64,000 nucleotides of DNA from Cryobacterium levicorallinum (lineage in GTDB: Bacteria > Actinomycetota > Actinomycetes > Actinomycetales > Microbacteriaceae). The translations under genes and the position numbers were made by a program. Under the pieces are notes generated by a model, which did no database searches, had not been told where the DNA came from, and worked only from the letters and a program-made list of their open reading frames with translations. Of this stretch, positions 61,517-64,000 are shown piece after piece; positions within the stretch are counted from its first letter, which is position 1, and each line of letters begins with the position of its first letter. The DNA lies in NCBI RefSeq assembly GCF_004402405.1, contig NZ_SOFE01000023.1, forward strand, positions 573,703-637,702. The letters are read 5' to 3'.

Positions 61517-61562
61517 AAAAGGGGGGCACCCGTCGGAATTGGGAGGGTGCCCCCCCTTTTTT
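61517..61562. terminator. Bidirectional terminator after flgE
   Basis: AAAA, then GGGGGGCACCC (61521-61531), a 13-nt loop, GGGTGCCCCCC (61545-61555), then T6 (61557-61562). For the minus strand it ends the fliK-flgD-flgE transcript 19 bp past flgE and would stop read-through into the rest of the flagellar operon. Confidence 0.85.
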
Positions 61563-61580
61563 GGGCCGCCGGAGGCGGGG

Positions 61581-62768
61581 TTAGCGCTTCAGGTTGGTGA
61601 GCTCCTGCAGGACCTCGTCGGAGGTGGTGATGATGCGGGCATTGGCCTGGAAGCCACGCTGCGCGACGATGAGGTTGGTGAACTCCTGCGACAGGTCGAC
61701 GTTCGACATTTCGAGGGCGCCGCTCGAGAGCGAGCCGAGGCCGTTGGTGCCAGCGGTACCAATGGTCGGGTCTCCCGAGTTGAACGTGGCACGGTAGGCC
61801 GAGCCGCCGGCCTTCTCCAGTCCGCCCGGGTTGACGAAGTTGGCGAGGGCGATGCGGCCGATGGCGAGCTGCTCACCGTTGCTGAACAGCCCGACCAGTG
61901 TTCCGTCGGCACTGAGCGTGTAGGAGTTGAGGGTTCCGGCGGCGTTGCCATCGTCCGCAGCGCCGGAGACGCTGGTGAGGCCGGCGAAGCCCTTGATTTC
62001 GCCCAAGTCGATGTCGATGGTGCCGTTGCTTGTATCGCCAGTGAAGTCAAAGGTTCCGGCGACGCCGGTGGACGTCAAGGAAGCCGCGTAACCGGTACTC
62101 GCCTCTGCCACATCCCAGCCATCCGTTCCAGCGGCAGAGTCGAATACCCGGGTGAAAGTGAGTGTCACGGTGCTCGATGCGCCAAGGGCATCGAAGACCT
62201 CGAAGTCGCGGGTAAGTTCCGTGTCCTCTTCTGCATCCGAGGGCAGATTGCCGCCGAAGGATGCGCCCGTCGTCTTGGTAGCCCCGATGATCGCACCGAC
62301 CGGCAGCGTGATATTGCTCGTCGGGCCGCCGTCGGCGACAACGCCGTTGTTCGCGCCCCAGCCCTGCACGATGGAACCGTCGGGCGTGACCAAGCGGCCG
62401 GCGGAGTCGAAGTCGAACGAGCCGGCGCGGGTGTAGAGGGTTTCGCCGCCCATCTTGGTGATGAACAGTCCGTCGCCGGAGATCAGCAGGTCGGTGGACT
62501 TGCCGGTGGCCTGCGAGGAACCCTGGGAGAAGTTCGTGGAGATGCCCGCAACCTGCACGCCGAGCCCGATCTGGGCCGGGTTGGTGCCACCGACCTCGCC
62601 CTGCGGAGCGCCGGCGCCGGAAGTCAGCTGCGAGAGCGTGTCCTGAAACTGAGCGGCCGAGGCCTTGAAACCAGTGGTGTTGACGTTGGCGATGTTGTTG
62701 CCGGTGACGTCGAGCATGGCCTGGTGCGAACGAAGACCAGAGATGCCGGAGTAGAGAGAACGAAGCAT
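61581..62768 (-). CDS. flgE: Flagellar hook protein FlgE
   Basis: 395 aa. N-terminal flagellar rod/hook motif LDVTGNNIANVNTTGFK (about 19-35) and C-terminal SNVDLSQEFTNLIVAQRGFQ (about 355-374) form the coiled-coil core; the Gly/Thr/Ser-rich middle forms the hook surface. ATG 62768 has AAAGG nine bases upstream. It follows flgD after 56 bp. A terminator and the DUF559 insert lie downstream. Confidence 0.95.
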   Translation of the reverse strand: MLRSLYSGISGLRSHQAMLDVTGNNIANVNTTGFKASAAQFQDTLSQLTSGAGAPQGEVGGTNPAQIGLGVQVAGISTNFSQGSSQATGKSTDLLISGDGLFITKMGGETLYTRAGSFDFDSAGRLVTPDGSIVQGWGANNGVVADGGPTSNITLPVGAIIGATKTTGASFGGNLPSDAEEDTELTRDFEVFDALGASSTVTLTFTRVFDSAAGTDGWDVAEASTGYAASLTSTGVAGTFDFTGDTSNGTIDIDLGEIKGFAGLTSVSGAADDGNAAGTLNSYTLSADGTLVGLFSNGEQLAIGRIALANFVNPGGLEKAGGSAYRATFNSGDPTIGTAGTNGLGSLSSGALEMSNVDLSQEFTNLIVAQRGFQANARIITTSDEVLQELTNLKR

Positions 62769-62824
62769 GAGAATGTGCCTTTCAAGAAAGCGAACGAGGA
62801 TAAAAAAGTGGGGGTGGAGCGAAG

Positions 62825-63250
62825 CTAGGAGGAGGAAGCGGCCGTGGTGACCCCGGAGACAGCGTCAAGGGCGATCGACTTGCCGCCGATCGTGACCTGC
62901 GGAACCGCGTCCTTGAACGAGACAGAGGAAGCGATTCCGGTAGCCTCGGTGCCGTCATACATCGTGTAGGTGACGGTTTGGCCGACGAGCGCGGCGGCGG
63001 ATGAGCGCATCTGCAGCGAGAAGCTCTCCTGGCTGGCCGTGGCCATCTCGGTGATTTTCTCCATCATCGCCAGCTGGGTGGTCTGGGCGATCATCTGGTT
63101 GGTGTCCATCGGCGAGGAGGGGTCCTGGTTCTGCAGCTGGGTGACCAGCAGATTCATGAACACCTCCGAGTCCATCGACTGGCTCGGAGTACGGGTGCTC
63201 GCGCCGGAATACAACCCGGCGGTTGTGGCTGCTACTGCGTCTACTGGCAT
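62825..63250 (-). CDS. flgD: Flagellar hook capping protein FlgD
   Basis: 141 aa, a short form with only the conserved N-terminal region (FMNLLVTQLQNQDPSSPMDTNQMIAQTTQLAMME, in parts) and one small beta domain; many FlgD proteins are over 220 aa. It forms the cap on which hook subunits assemble. ATG 63250. The gap to fliK is 15 bp, so they share a message. Confidence 0.93.
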   Translation of the reverse strand: MPVDAVAATTAGLYSGASTRTPSQSMDSEVFMNLLVTQLQNQDPSSPMDTNQMIAQTTQLAMMEKITEMATASQESFSLQMRSSAAALVGQTVTYTMYDGTEATGIASSVSFKDAVPQVTIGGKSIALDAVSGVTTAASSS

Positions 63251-63265
63251 GGTTGGTCTCTCTTT

Positions 63266-64000
63266 CTAAGCCATTACGTCGATGGTCGACGCGGATCCGA
63301 ATGTGAAGGGGAGAAGCGGTTGCTCGCCGTTAGGAATGTCGGGCTCGCGCGCCAGCAGGTTTCTGGGCGATTGCTCGGGCCGGGGCTGCTTGGTACCCCG
63401 CGAATCTCCGGCCAGATCCCCCGCCTGGTTCTGCGACGAGAGATCGAGTTGCGCACTCAGTCCCCCGCCGGCCAGGTCGCGGCGCAGGTCGGGCATAATA
63501 GCGCGCAGTGCTTCGCGGGCCAGATCGGTGGGAGCGAACAGCTCCACCCGAATATTGTCGGGCGATACGTGAGCACGCACGGTGACCGGGCCGAGGTTGT
63601 CGGGGTTCACGGTGATGGTCAGCGTGTGCTGGCCGGGTGCCAGATTGGCCAGCGAGAACAGTGGCTTGGCGATCTGCGCGGCCAAAGGCACCGGCACAGC
63701 GGATGCGACGGGCGCGGGTGCCGCGACCGGCGTCAGGCTGGCCGCGGGTACGGTCGGCGCGGCGAGGCCGGGCGTCGGGGACGGAGCTGCGGCATCCGTT
63801 GTGACGATGCGCACGGCGCCGAGCTTCGGGCCGCGACCGGCTTCGTTTGCTACGGCTGTCAGGAACGTGGCTGCCGCAGCGGCGGCAGCGTTCGGTGCCT
63901 GCGCTCCGGCCGCCCCTGCGGGCGCGCCCGATGCGGTCGGCGCGATGACTGCGGCGGCGGCGCTGCCCGAGGACGCCGTGGCGCCGGTGCCGACGCCGGA
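63266..64000 (-). CDS. fliK: Flagellar hook-length control protein FliK, C-terminal part
   Basis: The frame is open to the window end, so only the last 244 residues are seen. The start of the visible part is a low-complexity Ala/Pro/Val/Thr region, typical for FliK. The Flg_hook domain follows (PDNLGPVTVRAHVSPDNIRVELF region, then LRRDLAGGGLSAQLDL). FliK measures hook length and triggers the FlhB export switch. A GTG at 63814 is not needed as a start since the low-complexity coding continues upstream without a stop. Confidence 0.87.
   Translation of the reverse strand, partial: SGVGTGATASSGSAAAAVIAPTASGAPAGAAGAQAPNAAAAAAATFLTAVANEAGRGPKLGAVRIVTTDAAAPSPTPGLAAPTVPAASLTPVAAPAPVASAVPVPLAAQIAKPLFSLANLAPGQHTLTITVNPDNLGPVTVRAHVSPDNIRVELFAPTDLAREALRAIMPDLRRDLAGGGLSAQLDLSSQNQAGDLAGDSRGTKQPRPEQSPRNLLAREPDIPNGEQPLLPFTFGSASTIDVMA

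Noticed and set aside
61299..61529. Longer N-terminus of the DUF559 protein (77 extra codons)
   Set aside because: This part translates through repeats B and C, which are non-coding palindromes; ATG 61298 gives the usual family length.

Overview
The window is about 64 kb of high-GC chromosome, almost fully coding, with the gene content and order of an actinobacterium of the family Microbacteriaceae (a motile, pigmented member, Cryobacterium- or Salinibacterium-like; the genus is inference). The basis is a division and cell wall cluster without ftsA, with sepF and wag31/divIVA; mycobacterial-type synteny (mraZ, DUF3040, prenyl synthase, Rv2175c-like, Ser/Thr kinase, class II DAHP synthase); a C50-type carotenoid cluster; and a MurE specificity loop that is not the meso-DAP type. 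I saw no rRNA, tRNA, CRISPR array, prophage or insertion sequence.

Layout. 1-20.9 kb (minus strand): the dcw cluster, read from right to left as mraZ-rsmH-ftsL-ftsI-murE-murF-mraY-murD-ftsW-murG-murC-ftsQ-ftsZ-yggS-sepF-yggT-divIVA-lspA-rluD, then the start of dnaE. 21-32 kb: DUF3040 protein, polyprenyl diphosphate synthase, Rv2175c-like DNA-binding protein, LysM cell wall hydrolase-like protein, PASTA Ser/Thr kinase, DAHP synthase, acyltransferase, ROK glucokinase and acyl-CoA synthetase. 32-43 kb: peptide deformylase, two ParA/MinD-type ATPases flanking pyruvate carboxylase, two MerR regulators (one FtsR-like), the FHA protein GarA, PgsA-type phosphatidyltransferase, a Nudix hydrolase and adenine phosphoribosyltransferase. 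43-49 kb: divergent MarR regulator and the crtE-B-I-Ye-Yf-Eb operon for a decaprenoxanthin-like C50 carotenoid. 49.5-64 kb (minus strand): a flagellar operon fliK-flgD-flgE-[insert]-flbD-motA-motB-fliM-fliN-fliO-fliP-fliQ-fliR-flhB-flhA-flhF-like, followed by csrA.

How the parts connect. The PASTA kinase, the Rv2175c-like protein and the FHA protein GarA belong to one kinase-signalling network in related actinobacteria. An FtsR-like regulator is encoded here, and a MerR-type dyad lies just upstream of ftsZ. A triple GTGG box with 10-bp spacing lies in front of mraZ, as expected for MraZ self-control. CrtR-like MarR sits divergently from the carotenoid genes over a palindrome.

Most interesting signals: (1) a DUF559 nuclease-like gene interrupts the flagellar operon and is flanked by three ~60-bp palindromes whose six arms share one 24-bp core; its stop codon lies inside one of them. 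(2) A FlhF homologue has lost its nucleotide-binding motifs. (3) A previously unannotatable 46-codon leader ORF with a strong ribosome binding site overlaps the crtE start. (4) At least seven genes, including csrA, show TANNNT-N6-start, the signature of leaderless mRNAs. (5) There are several tandem repeats in coding and regulatory DNA (divIVA upstream, yggS start, garA linker, flhB tail).
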